The notes under the pieces: generated by a model | Told to the model about the DNA's origin: nothing | The model's database searches: none | Seen by the model: only the letters and a program-made list of their open reading frames with translations | Shown here: positions 15,517 to 23,536 of the stretch, piece after piece | Layout of the letters: every line of letters begins with the position of its first letter | How positions within the stretch are numbered: the stretch's first letter is position 1 | Translations under genes and position numbers: made by a program | From: Enterococcus thailandicus | GTDB lineage: Bacteria > Bacillota > Bacilli > Lactobacillales > Enterococcaceae | Length of the DNA stretch: 64,000 nt | Direction of reading: 5' to 3' | Assembly (NCBI RefSeq): GCF_001886265.1 | Contig: NZ_JXLE01000007.1 | Location: 78,013 to 142,012 of the forward strand

Positions 15517-16266
15517 TTACGCGTGTTGATGTGTCTGATAATATTCTTCTTCCATTTTTTGCATTCTTTCACGTTCTTTCTGGTTGTACCAAGGAGAAAC
15601 GGTGAAGGCCAATACATCGTTTAGCAAATAAACAGAGCTGTTAACAAACATTGCTAGACTCGCAGAACCATGTGTAAATGATACATACCAAAGAACCATT
15701 TGAGCCAAACCAGATGCTAACCACCAATAATATTGATTGTTGTATCGCAAGAAGCTGATGATACCAGCTGAAAGACTGATTGAAAAGGCAATCGCATCAA
15801 TCCAAGGACGAGGATCATCAGTATAACGACCAATCAAGAAACCTGAAACAAAATAAACAAGAATAGTACCGATAATTGCGATGAACCAACTTTTACCAGT
15901 AAATTTACGAATTTTTGAAGCCATATTGTGATTCCATTCTTTACTTAATAAAACGGGAATATCCAAAGTTACCATATAAGCAATTTGTTCACCTATACTT
16001 AAATAATTTTTAGCTGAAAAGCCGACAATGATGAAACACATAGCAGATAAAATGCCCAAAACACCATTAACAGATTTCGCAGCGTTGATCGATAAAATAC
16101 ATAAAACACCTAAATTAGTCCCGATAAAAGCAACAATCGACAGCCAAGTAATGGGGCTATTTACGAGTGTCATGATTTGACAACCCAGACTAAAAAAGAA
16201 AAGATAATAATTTTGTTGAGGCCAACCTTTTAGCTGATGAGCTAGAAAATGAAAATATGATTTCAT
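15517..16266 (-). CDS. pnuC: PnuC-family nicotinamide riboside transporter
   Basis: A 249-residue membrane protein with seven or more hydrophobic helices. W-N-H-N-M-A-S-K-I-R-K-F, W-I-D-A-I-A-F-S-I-S-L and the helix with W-L-A-S-G-L-A-Q-M-V-L-W are typical of PnuC, which takes up nicotinamide riboside by facilitated diffusion for NAD salvage. ATG 16266 follows AAGGAG by nine bases; a start eight codons upstream has none. A 20-bp palindrome lies just before the ribosome site and is a likely operator. The 3' end touches the tandem repeat array. Confidence 0.9.
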   Translation of the reverse strand: MKSYFHFLAHQLKGWPQQNYYLFFFSLGCQIMTLVNSPITWLSIVAFIGTNLGVLCILSINAAKSVNGVLGILSAMCFIIVGFSAKNYLSIGEQIAYMVTLDIPVLLSKEWNHNMASKIRKFTGKSWFIAIIGTILVYFVSGFLIGRYTDDPRPWIDAIAFSISLSAGIISFLRYNNQYYWWLASGLAQMVLWYVSFTHGSASLAMFVNSSVYLLNDVLAFTVSPWYNQKERERMQKMEEEYYQTHQHA

Positions 16267-16282
16267 GTATAAGAACTCCTTT

Positions 16283-16302
16283 AGACACAAAATGTAGTGT
16301 CT
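16283..16302 (-). promoter_or_regulatory. Palindromic operator before pnuC, possible NiaR site
   Basis: AGACAC and GTGTCT (plus-strand AGACACAAAATGTAGTGTCT) form a 6-bp inverted repeat with an 8-bp spacer, immediately upstream of the pnuC ribosome site. The niacin-responsive repressor NiaR controls pnuC-type genes in many Firmicutes through GACAC/GTGTC-like sites. The match is from memory and not scored. Confidence 0.55.
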
Positions 16303-16440
16303 CTAGATTTTTTTACCACAATCTATTGTATGCTTTTAAATGATAAAATCTAGTCTTACAATTTAAAAAAATCTGTGTTATGATATTTTTATTTCAAATT
16401 TCTGCAAAAAACAGAAAAGATTTCAAAGTGTAAATCAAAC

Positions 16441-16485
16441 AAAAAAGCCATTAGTCAATTACCTGACTTTTGGCTTTTCTTTTTC
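16441..16485 (-). terminator. Terminator of the phosphohydrolase gene
   Basis: AAAAGCCATTAGTCA and TGACTTTTGGCTTTT pair with small mismatches across a six-base loop, with A- and T-rich flanks on both sides. It lies directly 3' of the gene ending at 16484. Confidence 0.75.
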
Positions 16486-17554
16486 ATTGTAGAGAGAATG
16501 TCATCTGAACCGGATTATGATCTGAATAAGCAAATTTCGTATCAATTACTTGAATATCTTTAATTGAAAGATTATCAGAAACCAAAAATCCATCAATTAA
16601 CGTGACGAAAGTTTTGTCTGGTTGATAAGCTTCGTTTAAATTGCGTACAGAAGGAACTGCTTTTTCTGCTAAATCTTTTCGAACGATGTGCATGCCTTTC
16701 GGTAAAAGTTCTTCAGGAAACGCATGTGTCCAACTCAAATCCTCTTTTGTTTCGCCAAAAATTTTCTCGCTATCCGGCAACAGAGTGTGATTATAATCAC
16801 CACCTACAATGATATAATTTTTTTCTGCTTGATCTTTTTTGATTTGTGCGACTAATTTTTTGATTTGTGCTTTTTGAATCGCAGGATCTTTTGTATAAGC
16901 AGAGAGATGTAAATTATAAAGTGAAAGAAATCTGCCATTTGCAACAGGAATCTTACTTACCGTAAATGCACGGTCTAAGTCAAAAAACTTATTGAACCCA
17001 GTTTCGATGGGTAAAGAATAGCGTGTACTTTCAGCAATCGTTCCTTTACTAAAAGTGACCAACCCAGATTGTGATTTACCAATTGGTTGTGTGATTGGAT
17101 AAAAAAGATAAGCCGAGTTATAATTTTGACCATAAACAGATGAATAGTCACTAAAATTTTGTGAAAGAGCGGCAACTTCATCAATGTTATATGAACGAGT
17201 TGCTTTCTTGTCAACTTCTTGAAAGAAGGCAAAGTCTGGTTGGTGTTCTTGGATAACACCTTGGATTTCCTGTAAGTTATGTTTAACATTTTGTTTACTA
17301 AATGCTCGTGACTCAGTGCCGCCATCCATAAAAAAACTATAATCAGGCGGATAGGCCGCATAACCAATATTATAGGTCATGATTTGATAGTCTTGAGCTG
17401 TCTGGAGATCTTTGGATGAACTACTTGACTGAATAGTAAGTGCCTGGTTGTCAGCTTCTCGGTGATAGCTTAGATACACGTAACCAACATAGCCTGCTAT
17501 AATAAGTGCAAGAATTGCGAATATTGATAAAAGTATTTTTAGTAATTTTTTCAT
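16484..17554 (-). CDS. Membrane-anchored endonuclease/exonuclease/phosphatase-family protein
   Basis: The N-terminus has one strong hydrophobic helix (L-L-S-I-F-A-I-L-A-L-I-I-A-G-Y-V-G-Y), followed by a serine-rich linker, so the 356-residue protein is probably tethered outside the membrane. The catalytic domain has the family pattern: I-M-T-Y-N-I-G-Y (about 58), F-F-Q-E-V-D, L-Y-N-L-H-L-S-A-Y, V-G-G-D-Y-N-H and the terminal Y-S-D-H-N-P-V. It belongs to the exonuclease/phosphatase superfamily, which includes sphingomyelinase-like enzymes and nucleases. The substrate is not evident. Confidence 0.85.
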   Translation of the reverse strand: MKKLLKILLSIFAILALIIAGYVGYVYLSYHREADNQALTIQSSSSSKDLQTAQDYQIMTYNIGYAAYPPDYSFFMDGGTESRAFSKQNVKHNLQEIQGVIQEHQPDFAFFQEVDKKATRSYNIDEVAALSQNFSDYSSVYGQNYNSAYLFYPITQPIGKSQSGLVTFSKGTIAESTRYSLPIETGFNKFFDLDRAFTVSKIPVANGRFLSLYNLHLSAYTKDPAIQKAQIKKLVAQIKKDQAEKNYIIVGGDYNHTLLPDSEKIFGETKEDLSWTHAFPEELLPKGMHIVRKDLAEKAVPSVRNLNEAYQPDKTFVTLIDGFLVSDNLSIKDIQVIDTKFAYSDHNPVQMTFSLQ

Positions 17555-17695
17555 TTTCTCCTCCTTAAAATATATATATCTTAGCAGTAATTTAATTAAG
17601 AAGCGAGGAGTTTGTGTTCATGACAACCGGATTAAATCATCAGAGTTCTAAAGATTGTACCAATAAATTTTTTTGAGTTAAGAAAGGGAAAAAGA

Positions 17696-18076
17696 ATGAA
17701 TTTATCAACCATCCACCATGTAGCAATCATTGTTTCTGATTATCAAAAATCGCGAGAGTTTTATGTCGAAAAACTAGGCTTTGAAGTAATTCGTGAGAAC
17801 TATCGCACAGACAGAGGTGATTACAAACTAGACTTAAGACTAGGAGAGGCTGAATTGGAGATTTTTGGCATTGCTTCTGCACCAGCAAGACCAAACTATC
17901 CAGAAGCTTGTGGGTTGCGCCACTTAGCTTTTAAAGTCGATCAGATTGAAGAAGTTGTAGCTGAACTTCAGCAAATGGGTATTGAGACAGAGCCAATTAG
18001 AAAAGATACTTTTACAGGTGAAAAAATGACTTTTTTCTTTGATCCAGATGGCTTACCACTTGAATTACATGAATAG
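17696..18076 (+). CDS. VOC-superfamily (glyoxalase I-like) protein
   Basis: The 126-residue single-domain protein has paired beta-alpha-beta-beta-beta modules. Likely metal ligands are His in I-H-H-V-A-I-I (7-8), Glu in L-E-I-F-G, His in L-R-H-L-A-F-K and Glu in L-P-L-E-L-H-E at the end. The sequence is of the SMU.1112c/GloA2-like class common in lactic acid bacteria. It may detoxify an aldehyde or open a ring; the substrate is unknown. The start follows an AAAGGGAAAAAG site. Confidence 0.88.
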   Translation: MNLSTIHHVAIIVSDYQKSREFYVEKLGFEVIRENYRTDRGDYKLDLRLGEAELEIFGIASAPARPNYPEACGLRHLAFKVDQIEEVVAELQQMGIETEPIRKDTFTGEKMTFFFDPDGLPLELHE

Positions 18077-18170
18077 ATAACAAAACTGTCACTTCTTTTT
18101 CACTTGCTTCGATTTTTCCAAAAACAGAGTCTTGGTATACTGAAAAAAATTGGGAAAAGGGAGTAGGCAA

Positions 18171-18689
18171 ATGAAAAAAATCGTTCTTACTTTGGCTGCT
18201 TTAGTGTTTGTTGGCGTTGCGGGTGGAATGGGCTTGTTAAATGCAACTTTTCAACCAGATGATTTGAGTGAGCAAGATTATCAAATTTCTCTGGAAGAAG
18301 CAATTTCAATTTTTGAAGAGGAAGCACACAGTCAGAAAGTGACAAGCATTGGCTTTTTTTTACCTGATGAAGTTAAGAAAACTGCTAGTTCAGCTTATAG
18401 TTATTTATTTGTAGATAAAGAGCATGAAGTTGTTGTCAATCCAACGACGGGAAAAACGACGACCAAAGCTATCAGCCAACAAAAAAAGCAAAATCAGACA
18501 CAATTAGAGACGAAAAAGCTGCGTAAAGCTAAGAAACCGCAAGTTGCTATGAAAGAAGCGATTGCTGTTTCTGGAAACAAGCGGGCAAAAGTCCATGCTT
18601 GGGAAATTCTCGAAAAAGAAGGGAAACTTTACTACAATATCCATCTTTTAGCCGAGAAAAAAATCCAGCAATTTTTAATATCAGCATAG
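18171..18689 (+). CDS. Secreted PepSY-like protein
   Basis: ATG 18171 follows GGGAGT. A signal peptide or anchor (M-K-K-I-V-L-T-L-A-A-L-V-F-V-G-V-A-G-G-M) precedes an extracellular domain of about 145 residues with two PepSY-like halves: I-S-L-E-E-A-I-S-I-F-E-E-E and V-A-M-K-E-A-I-A-V-S-G, each followed by strands. The linker is rich in lysine and glutamine. PepSY domains often inhibit or modulate peptidases at the cell surface. The exact role is not known. A short terminator follows. Confidence 0.7.
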   Translation: MKKIVLTLAALVFVGVAGGMGLLNATFQPDDLSEQDYQISLEEAISIFEEEAHSQKVTSIGFFLPDEVKKTASSAYSYLFVDKEHEVVVNPTTGKTTTKAISQQKKQNQTQLETKKLRKAKKPQVAMKEAIAVSGNKRAKVHAWEILEKEGKLYYNIHLLAEKKIQQFLISA

Positions 18690-18694
18690 TCCAG

Positions 18695-18723
18695 AAAGAG
18701 AAGGTTATCACTTCTCTTTTTTT
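18695..18723 (+). terminator. Terminator after the PepSY-like gene
   Basis: AAAGAGAAG pairs with CTTCTCTTT over a six-base loop, followed by T. Confidence 0.8.
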
Positions 18724-18772
18724 GTATATAAGAGTAATCTAAAGGTGTGAAAACCGAAAGGAAGTTGAGATT

Positions 18773-18952
18773 ATGGAAAAGATGGTGTGCCCACATTGTG
18801 GTAAAAAATTTGCGTATCATGAAGTTAGAAATGTTGTTGAACACGTGGATAAAGAAGTACCAATTGTTTGTCCATATTGCCGTGAAGAAGCAGCAAAACG
18901 AGTCTCTCACGGTTACTTTGTTACTCAAAAAATTGAAAATTATTTAAAATAA
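18773..18952 (+). CDS. Small zinc-ribbon protein (59 aa)
   Basis: ATG 18773 follows an AAGGAAG site. The product starts M-E-K-M-V-C-P-H-C-G-K-K-F and has a second knuckle V-C-P-Y-C-R-E-E, so four cysteines in two C-x-x-C pairs should bind one zinc ion. The C-terminus is basic. Size and layout resemble small zinc-ribbon domain proteins of enterococci of unknown function. A longer overlapping frame in another register lacks coding features and is rejected. Confidence 0.75.
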   Translation: MEKMVCPHCGKKFAYHEVRNVVEHVDKEVPIVCPYCREEAAKRVSHGYFVTQKIENYLK

Positions 18953-19012
18953 CGAATTTTGCACTTTCTTTTTCCAAATGCTACAATGGCAAGAAAAGGA
19001 GAGAGAATAAAC

Positions 19013-19576
19013 ATGATTCGTTTTGCAAGAAAAGAAGACGGACCTGAAATTGCACCGTTGATTTTGGTCATTTTAAAAGATATGGAATTACCATTTGTTC
19101 AAACCTTTGGCGAGCAAAAAACAATTGAGGTTTTAACTGATGCAATTGCTGATCCGGACTATCGTTATAGCTATACTCGTGGAATCGTTGAAGAAATAGA
19201 TGGAAAAGTGGCAGGTGTTGCCTTTGGCTATACGGACGAAGAAGAACCTATGATTGATTTACCGTTAGCTGATATTTTAGAAAAACATGAACTTCCACGT
19301 GACCAATATTTATTTATAGATAAAGAAACCTTACCTAATGAATGGTATCTGGATACGATTTCTGTTTCTGAAAAATTTAGAGGAAAAGGAATTGGCTCTA
19401 AACTATTAGAAGCGTTACCGATGTTAGCAGAAAAAGCGAACCGAACAATCATCGGTTTGAGCGTCGATCAACAAAATCCACAAGCAAAAAAATTATATGA
19501 GCGTCATGGATTTGAAGTCGTTGAAGAAACGGAAATCAGCGGGCATCAATATGAGCATATGCAAAAGACAATATAA
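19013..19576 (+). CDS. GNAT-family N-acetyltransferase
   Basis: ATG 19013 follows AAAAGGAGAG. The 187-residue protein opens M-I-R-F-A-R-K-E-D-G-P-E-I-A. Y-L-D-T-I-S-V-S-E-K-F-R-G-K-G-I-G-S-K-L-L forms beta strand 4 and the acetyl-CoA pyrophosphate loop (R-G-K-G-I-G-S). L-S-V-D-Q-Q-N-P-Q-A-K-K-L-Y-E-R-H-G-F completes the fold. The substrate is unknown. It is probably transcribed alone and ends before a strong hairpin. Confidence 0.9.
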   Translation: MIRFARKEDGPEIAPLILVILKDMELPFVQTFGEQKTIEVLTDAIADPDYRYSYTRGIVEEIDGKVAGVAFGYTDEEEPMIDLPLADILEKHELPRDQYLFIDKETLPNEWYLDTISVSEKFRGKGIGSKLLEALPMLAEKANRTIIGLSVDQQNPQAKKLYERHGFEVVEETEISGHQYEHMQKTI

Positions 19577-19625
19577 AAGTTGTTTGTAGATAGACTAAGG
19601 GTTAGCCAATAAAAAATGAAAAACA

Positions 19626-19664
19626 ATTAAGCGCCTCAAAACAGCTGTTTTGGGGCGCTTAATG
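19626..19664 (+). terminator. Terminator after the acetyltransferase
   Basis: ATTAAGCGCCTCAAAAC and its near-perfect complement enclose a tetraloop-like AGCT centre. The T tract is weak (AATGTT). Confidence 0.65.
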
Positions 19665-19849
19665 TTACGAAATGGCAAGATTTTCTGTTAAAGAATTAGT
19701 TATTCATGCATAACTTGAAATTTTGAATTGGCGAATGCCTATTTAGTCCATCATAAGGAAAAAGCAAAGTATATACCTTCACTTGAGGTCTTTTGCTTAA
19801 GTTTGGAGACTGTTTTTTTTACGATTATGTTGGTTCAACAACAACTAAA

Positions 19850-20719
19850 TTACTCGTGGGATTCACGAATAAAATCATGTTTATAATCTCGGACATATTC
19901 TTGAATGGTTCGTGGTGGCCGATGTAATACTTGTTCAATTGTATTTGTCACCTTTTTAGCATTACCTAATTGAGTAATCAGATAAAGCATTACCATAACA
20001 TTGACGTAGTCTTTTGGTATACCACGTTGGATCATCACCCGACGAAAGTTAAATAAAGTTGGCTTGCTGTAAGTAATTTTCGTGTCCAAAATCGTTGTCA
20101 TCACTTCAGCTATCTCGTCATAAGTTAGTGCGCGTGCTCCAGTAAGTTCTAACTCTTGGTTCAAGTAAGCTGAATTTGTTAAACAAACAGCAGCTACCTC
20201 ACCAATATCTCTGGTATCAATAAAACTTGTTTTTGAATGTCCTGCTGGAATAAACAAATCATGGTTGTTCTTGATATCATTTTGATGCGTTGTATTTAAA
20301 TTTTGCATGAAGAAGCTAGGACGAATAAAAGTATAAGGGATCTTTGCTTCACGGATCATTTTTTCAATTTTATGATGAGGAGTCATCGGATTTTTTTTAA
20401 CACCAATTAAAGAAACGAAAACGATTTGCTCGATAGTTTGTTGTTTGGCATATGCTAGAAAAGGTGCCATGTCTTCTTTTGGTTTAGATAACTGTGGTGG
20501 CCGAATAAAGAAGACTTTATTCACACCTTTAAAAGCTTTAGGAAAAGTTTTTGGGTCTAAAAAGTCAAATGGGACAAGTGGTAACTGTTGAAATGCTTTT
20601 TGAACCTTTGAAACAGTATGAACGCCTACTGTGAGTTTGATTTGATCATTTGTTGCTAAAATTTCAATCAAAGGGTAGCCAATATTTCCTGTACCACCAA
20701 TGACAAGTATATGATCCAT
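19850..20719 (-). CDS. NmrA-like NAD(P)-binding protein
   Basis: The 289-residue protein has a Rossmann start I-L-V-I-G-G-T-G-N-I-G (4-14) and the atypical-SDR pattern F-V-S-L-I-G-V, Y-T-F-I-R-P-S-F-F-M-Q-N-L and T-R-D-I-G-E-V-A. This is the NmrA/HSCARG or QOR2-like group of NAD(P)H sensors and quinone reductases. It directly follows the MarR-type gene (start codon overlaps its end by one base), so both form an operon, probably responding to quinone or electrophile stress. With the regulator broken, it may be expressed constitutively. Confidence 0.85.
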   Translation of the reverse strand: MDHILVIGGTGNIGYPLIEILATNDQIKLTVGVHTVSKVQKAFQQLPLVPFDFLDPKTFPKAFKGVNKVFFIRPPQLSKPKEDMAPFLAYAKQQTIEQIVFVSLIGVKKNPMTPHHKIEKMIREAKIPYTFIRPSFFMQNLNTTHQNDIKNNHDLFIPAGHSKTSFIDTRDIGEVAAVCLTNSAYLNQELELTGARALTYDEIAEVMTTILDTKITYSKPTLFNFRRVMIQRGIPKDYVNVMVMLYLITQLGNAKKVTNTIEQVLHRPPRTIQEYVRDYKHDFIRESHE

Positions 20720-21147
20720 TACATATTCCTCTTTTCTATTCGATTATTTTCTTGATTTATTTTTGTTAGTAAAATATTCAAGGTTTCTTGTTCCTTTGTA
20801 GACAAAATTGTTAAATAGTTTGCAAGAATTTGTTCGCTAAGTGCTTGGCATTCAGATAAAATTTCATGCCCAGTATCGGTCAATGAAATCAACTGAGAGC
20901 GAAGATCTGAAGGATTCTCCGTTTTGATAACTAATCCTTTCTTTTCTAGTCGTTTGATGATTCCGGAAATAGTGGGTTTGTCCATATCCAATGCTTCTGA
21001 TAATAAGACAGCAGTCCGTTCATCTTTGAGAGAGAGTTGTTGGATTACTGCCCATTGTTGAACAGTAATTCCTTTTTTATTCAGTACTTGATTTAAATTG
21101 TATTTTAATTACTTTGAAATATTCATTAATAAATAGCCAGTATCCAT
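20719..21147 (-). pseudogene. MarR-family regulator broken by an in-frame stop
   Basis: ATG 21147 has an AGGAGG site and opens M-D-T-G-Y-L-L-M-N-I-S-K, then TAA at 21111-21109, after which the same frame continues L-K-Y-N-L-N-Q-V-L-N-K-K-G-I-T-V-Q-Q-W-A-V without interruption to the end. The downstream part contains the winged helix (T-I-S-G-I-I-K-R-L-E-K-K-G-L-V) and dimer helices. One nonsense codon at position 13 therefore inactivates an otherwise intact 142-residue MarR protein. No good internal start with a ribosome site follows. The cognate palindrome upstream is still perfect. Confidence 0.85.
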
Positions 21148-21187
21148 TTAAGTGAGGCCTCCTTCAATAAAATAATCGATAAATGAT

Positions 21188-21211
21188 ATTTAGTTAGTGT
21201 GCTAACTAAAT
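21188..21211. promoter_or_regulatory. MarR-type palindromic operator
   Basis: ATTTAGTTAG and CTAACTAAAT are perfect 10-bp inverted arms around TGTG, about 40 bp upstream of the MarR start codon. A TTGACA on the minus strand lies about 14 bp upstream of it, so the operator falls inside the promoter region. Repressors of this family autoregulate through such sites. Confidence 0.75.
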
Positions 21212-21459
21212 AAGGGGAGTTGTCAACTTTTTTTGTTTTGGCTGTGGAAAACTACATGAAAATTTAAATTATGAGAGAAATTGATGATTTTTTATAGGTA
21301 ATTAGTTATTTTAAATGGATTGAAAGTGGTTTTTTTGCTTATTTAAGTTATCTGTTGTTGAGATATGTGAATTAACATTTTTTATTTTTGTTATTTTATG
21401 CTAAGCTATTTTTGAAATCAGCTGAATTCAAAAAAATAATACTTACAGGGGGAACAATT

Positions 21460-22056
21460 ATGTCAAAAAAAGTATTTGTACTATTTTCTGTACTGTTAGT
21501 TTTACTTAGTGTAGTAGTGCCTATATCGGTTTCAGCTCAAACCATTGAAAAAAATCAGCTATCAAAGGTAGAATTAAGCGGAAGTATGAATTTTCAAAAA
21601 GGAATTAAAAAATCAAAAATGGTTTTTGCTAATTTATCTAATCAGCAAAAAAAAGCAGAGATAGATAAAGTAGCCAGTGAATTAGAGTTTATGTTTACAC
21701 AAGCTTTGTTAACAAATGAACAAGGAGAAATTGTTGGTATTGATTATGCGAAGCTAGAAGAAAAGTATGGGACAAAGTTAACTAGTTCTCAGGGATACTC
21801 CGAAATAAAAGATTTCAGTTTAGTACGACAAAATAATTTGGTTCGTGGTGCGTTTTTAGATTGTATGTCAAGCTCGATAAAAGATTTCATTGGTGCAACT
21901 TTATGGTCTGCAATTATTAGTGCTGGTGTTATGGGGTTCATTAAACAAATGGCATGGCGTGAAGTGGCTGCTTTAATTGTTGAATTCGCTGGTGCAGAAT
22001 TTACAGTAATAGCATTGGTGGGAACATTATCCTGGATGGCAATAAACTGTGCATAA
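21460..22056 (+). CDS. Secreted bacteriocin-like precursor with a two-cysteine tail (198 aa)
   Basis: ATG 21460 follows AGGGGGAACAATT. The signal peptide is clear (hydrophobic 4-24, S-V-S-A cleavage at 26). A charged pro-region follows (27-128). The last 70 or so residues change character: V-R-G-A-F-L-D-C-M-S-S-S-I-K-D-F, two amphipathic or hydrophobic helices (A-T-L-W-S-A-I-I-S-A-G-V-M-G-F and A-L-I-V-E-F-A-G-A), ending S-W-M-A-I-N-C-A. The only cysteines are C135 and C197, bracketing this tail, so one disulfide could close it. The next gene encodes a CxxC thioredoxin-like protein. This resembles EntV-type Sec-dependent enterocins in plan. Homology is not shown. Confidence 0.65.
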   Translation: MSKKVFVLFSVLLVLLSVVVPISVSAQTIEKNQLSKVELSGSMNFQKGIKKSKMVFANLSNQQKKAEIDKVASELEFMFTQALLTNEQGEIVGIDYAKLEEKYGTKLTSSQGYSEIKDFSLVRQNNLVRGAFLDCMSSSIKDFIGATLWSAIISAGVMGFIKQMAWREVAALIVEFAGAEFTVIALVGTLSWMAINCA

Positions 22057-22729
22057 GAGTTTCTACTGCTTACCAGTCATCGTTTCGTTTGCTGTTATTT
22101 TCGGAGGTTATGGGGGATTTGATCTGATCACTTCTCATACTTATAACATCATCAGATACATAAACTTGTTTATCGCCATAAACATATTCATGACAATTTA
22201 TATGCTAGCAAAATTATCGAAAGAAGAAAAACAGGAAAAAAAGTGGTTTTTATTTGGGTATCTTTTTATTCTAATTCTTTGTAGCGTATTTGCTTATGCA
22301 AAATATGACCATTCAATGGTTCCAGTAGAATCATTTACAAATCAACAGATGTTAATAAATGTAGATAAACGCGACTTGGAACTGACAAAAGAAAATAAAC
22401 GATTTTATAAGAAACACACAGAGAAATTTACGAACATTTCTTCTGATTTATCTAACCTCAATAAAAAAACTGGCTATCTTTACGTTGGAAGAATCACTTG
22501 CGAGTTTTGTCGGTCCTTCATACGCTATACTGCTTATACGAACCAAAAGATAGACCAGCCTATCTTTTATATAGATACTGAGATGTTGACGTTTCAAGAA
22601 AAGCAGATAATGTATGCTAAGCTAAAGATTTCTGGCGTGCCATCTTTTTTTAAAATCGAAAAGGGGAGTTACACACGATTTCAGGGCAACACTATCGCTG
22701 ATTTTAATTATTTTGTTCAGGCTAACTAA
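22049..22729 (+). CDS. Membrane protein with a thioredoxin-like CEFC domain (bacteriocin accessory/immunity candidate)
   Basis: GTG 22049 overlaps the bacteriocin-like gene by eight bases, so the pair is coupled. Residues 1-90 hold three hydrophobic helices. After a linker comes a thioredoxin-like domain: Y-L-Y-V-G-R-I-T, C-E-F-C at 151-154, and the cis-proline motif S-G-V-P-S-F at about 195-200. This resembles the bacteriocin accessory proteins (PedC/Bac type) that form disulfides in pediocin-like bacteriocins, here fused to membrane helices that could also give immunity. With just two cysteines in the partner, a dedicated disulfide catalyst is a natural reading. Function is inferred. Confidence 0.65.
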   Translation: MHKSFYCLPVIVSFAVIFGGYGGFDLITSHTYNIIRYINLFIAINIFMTIYMLAKLSKEEKQEKKWFLFGYLFILILCSVFAYAKYDHSMVPVESFTNQQMLINVDKRDLELTKENKRFYKKHTEKFTNISSDLSNLNKKTGYLYVGRITCEFCRSFIRYTAYTNQKIDQPIFYIDTEMLTFQEKQIMYAKLKISGVPSFFKIEKGSYTRFQGNTIADFNYFVQAN

Positions 22730-22913
22730 TTTGTCAAGAATTCGATTTTGAAAGTAGTAGGTAAGGATACCTACTACTCAGACTGTAGACAAAGTCCCAA
22801 AAAAGGATGATGTCTGCAGTTTTTTACTCATGACTTTAGTCGGTTTCAATCGGTAAAGCGATTGAAACAAAAAAACCACGCGTACTGCGCGTGGAAGAAG
22901 TAGCTTTAGCGAT

Positions 22914-22974
22914 AAAACTCCTTTCGATATACTAGATAAAGGCTACCAACCGTTATCAAATCGAAAGGAGTTTT
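22914..22974 (+). promoter_or_regulatory. Stem sequestering the tnpA ribosome site
   Basis: AAAACTCCTTTCGAT at 22914-22928 is perfectly complementary to ATCGAAAGGAGTTTT at 22960-22974, which contains the AAGGAG site just before the ATG. The 15-bp stem would hide the site and keep transposase low, the known post-transcriptional brake of IS200. Confidence 0.85.
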
Positions 22975-22975
22975 T

Positions 22976-23431
22976 ATGTCAAATGACGATAAAAGTTTAG
23001 CACATACTCGATGGAATTGTAAGTATCATATTGTGCTTACACCAAAATACAGACGAAAAGTCATTTATGGAAAGTTGAGACAAGACATTGGGAAAATATT
23101 GAGAAAACTGTGTGAAATGAAAAAGGTAGAAATTATCGAAGCCCATGTGATGCCAGATCATATTCATCTGTTAGTCAGAATCCCGCCTAAACTGAGTGTA
23201 TCAAGTTTTATGGGCTATTTAAAAGGGAGAAGTGCTGTAATTATACATGAGCGTCATGGGAATCTGAAATATAATTATGGAAATCGATCGTTTTGGGCCA
23301 AAGGATATTACGTGAGTACTGTAGGATTCAATCAAAAAACAATTGCAAAATATATACGAGAACAAGAAGCGGAAGATCGAGTAAGAGATAGTATAAGTAA
23401 AAGAGAGTACAGCGATCTATTTAGCAAATAA
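22976..23431 (+). CDS. tnpA: IS200-family transposase TnpA (Y1 HUH enzyme)
   Basis: The 151-residue protein has the HUH motif H-I-H at 62-64 in V-M-P-D-H-I-H-L-L-V, and the catalytic tyrosine near 126 in T-I-A-K-Y-I-R-E-Q. It opens with L-A-H-T-R-W-N-C-K-Y-H-I-V, standard for the family. The length is full and no lesion is seen, so it may be active. It cleaves single-stranded DNA at hairpins and inserts 3' of a short target. There is no tnpB partner. Confidence 0.95.
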   Translation: MSNDDKSLAHTRWNCKYHIVLTPKYRRKVIYGKLRQDIGKILRKLCEMKKVEIIEAHVMPDHIHLLVRIPPKLSVSSFMGYLKGRSAVIIHERHGNLKYNYGNRSFWAKGYYVSTVGFNQKTIAKYIREQEAEDRVRDSISKREYSDLFSK

Positions 23432-23536
23432 AGACTAGAAAAAAATAGAGAGAGAGCGGTTGGCGGTCTTTTAAAAAAGCTCCCTTGAAGGGAGCAGCAA
23501 GTAGTGAGCCCTTCTAGGGCTTTTTACTGAGAGGCG

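Larger units (their letters stand above)
22740..23525 (+). mobile_element. IS200/IS605-type insertion sequence (single tnpA)
   Basis: The element has one Y1 transposase gene and subterminal hairpins instead of inverted ends, as IS200 does. Left-side structures include a TTTCAATC/GATTGAAA stem (about 22846-22869) and a CCACGCG/CGCGTGG stem (about 22876-22895). Right-side hairpins are GCTCCC/GGGAGC near 23479-23495 and GAGCCCT/AGGGCT near 23506-23521. The exact ends are uncertain by some tens of bases, since IS200 leaves no target duplication. Confidence 0.75.

Noticed and set aside
14769..15605. A 278-codon frame encoding 40-residue repeats (L-R-H-N-L-I-H-G-V-P-K-A-T-P...)
   Set aside because: It is a by-product of the 120-bp tandem repeat, whose length is a multiple of three. 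There is no ribosome site. The related unit at other loci is 119 or 121 bp in places and does not keep the frame.
18747..18947. A 66-codon frame over the zinc-ribbon gene
   Set aside because: The +1-shifted frame at 18773 has the ribosome site, ATG and two CxxC pairs, so that one is the real gene.
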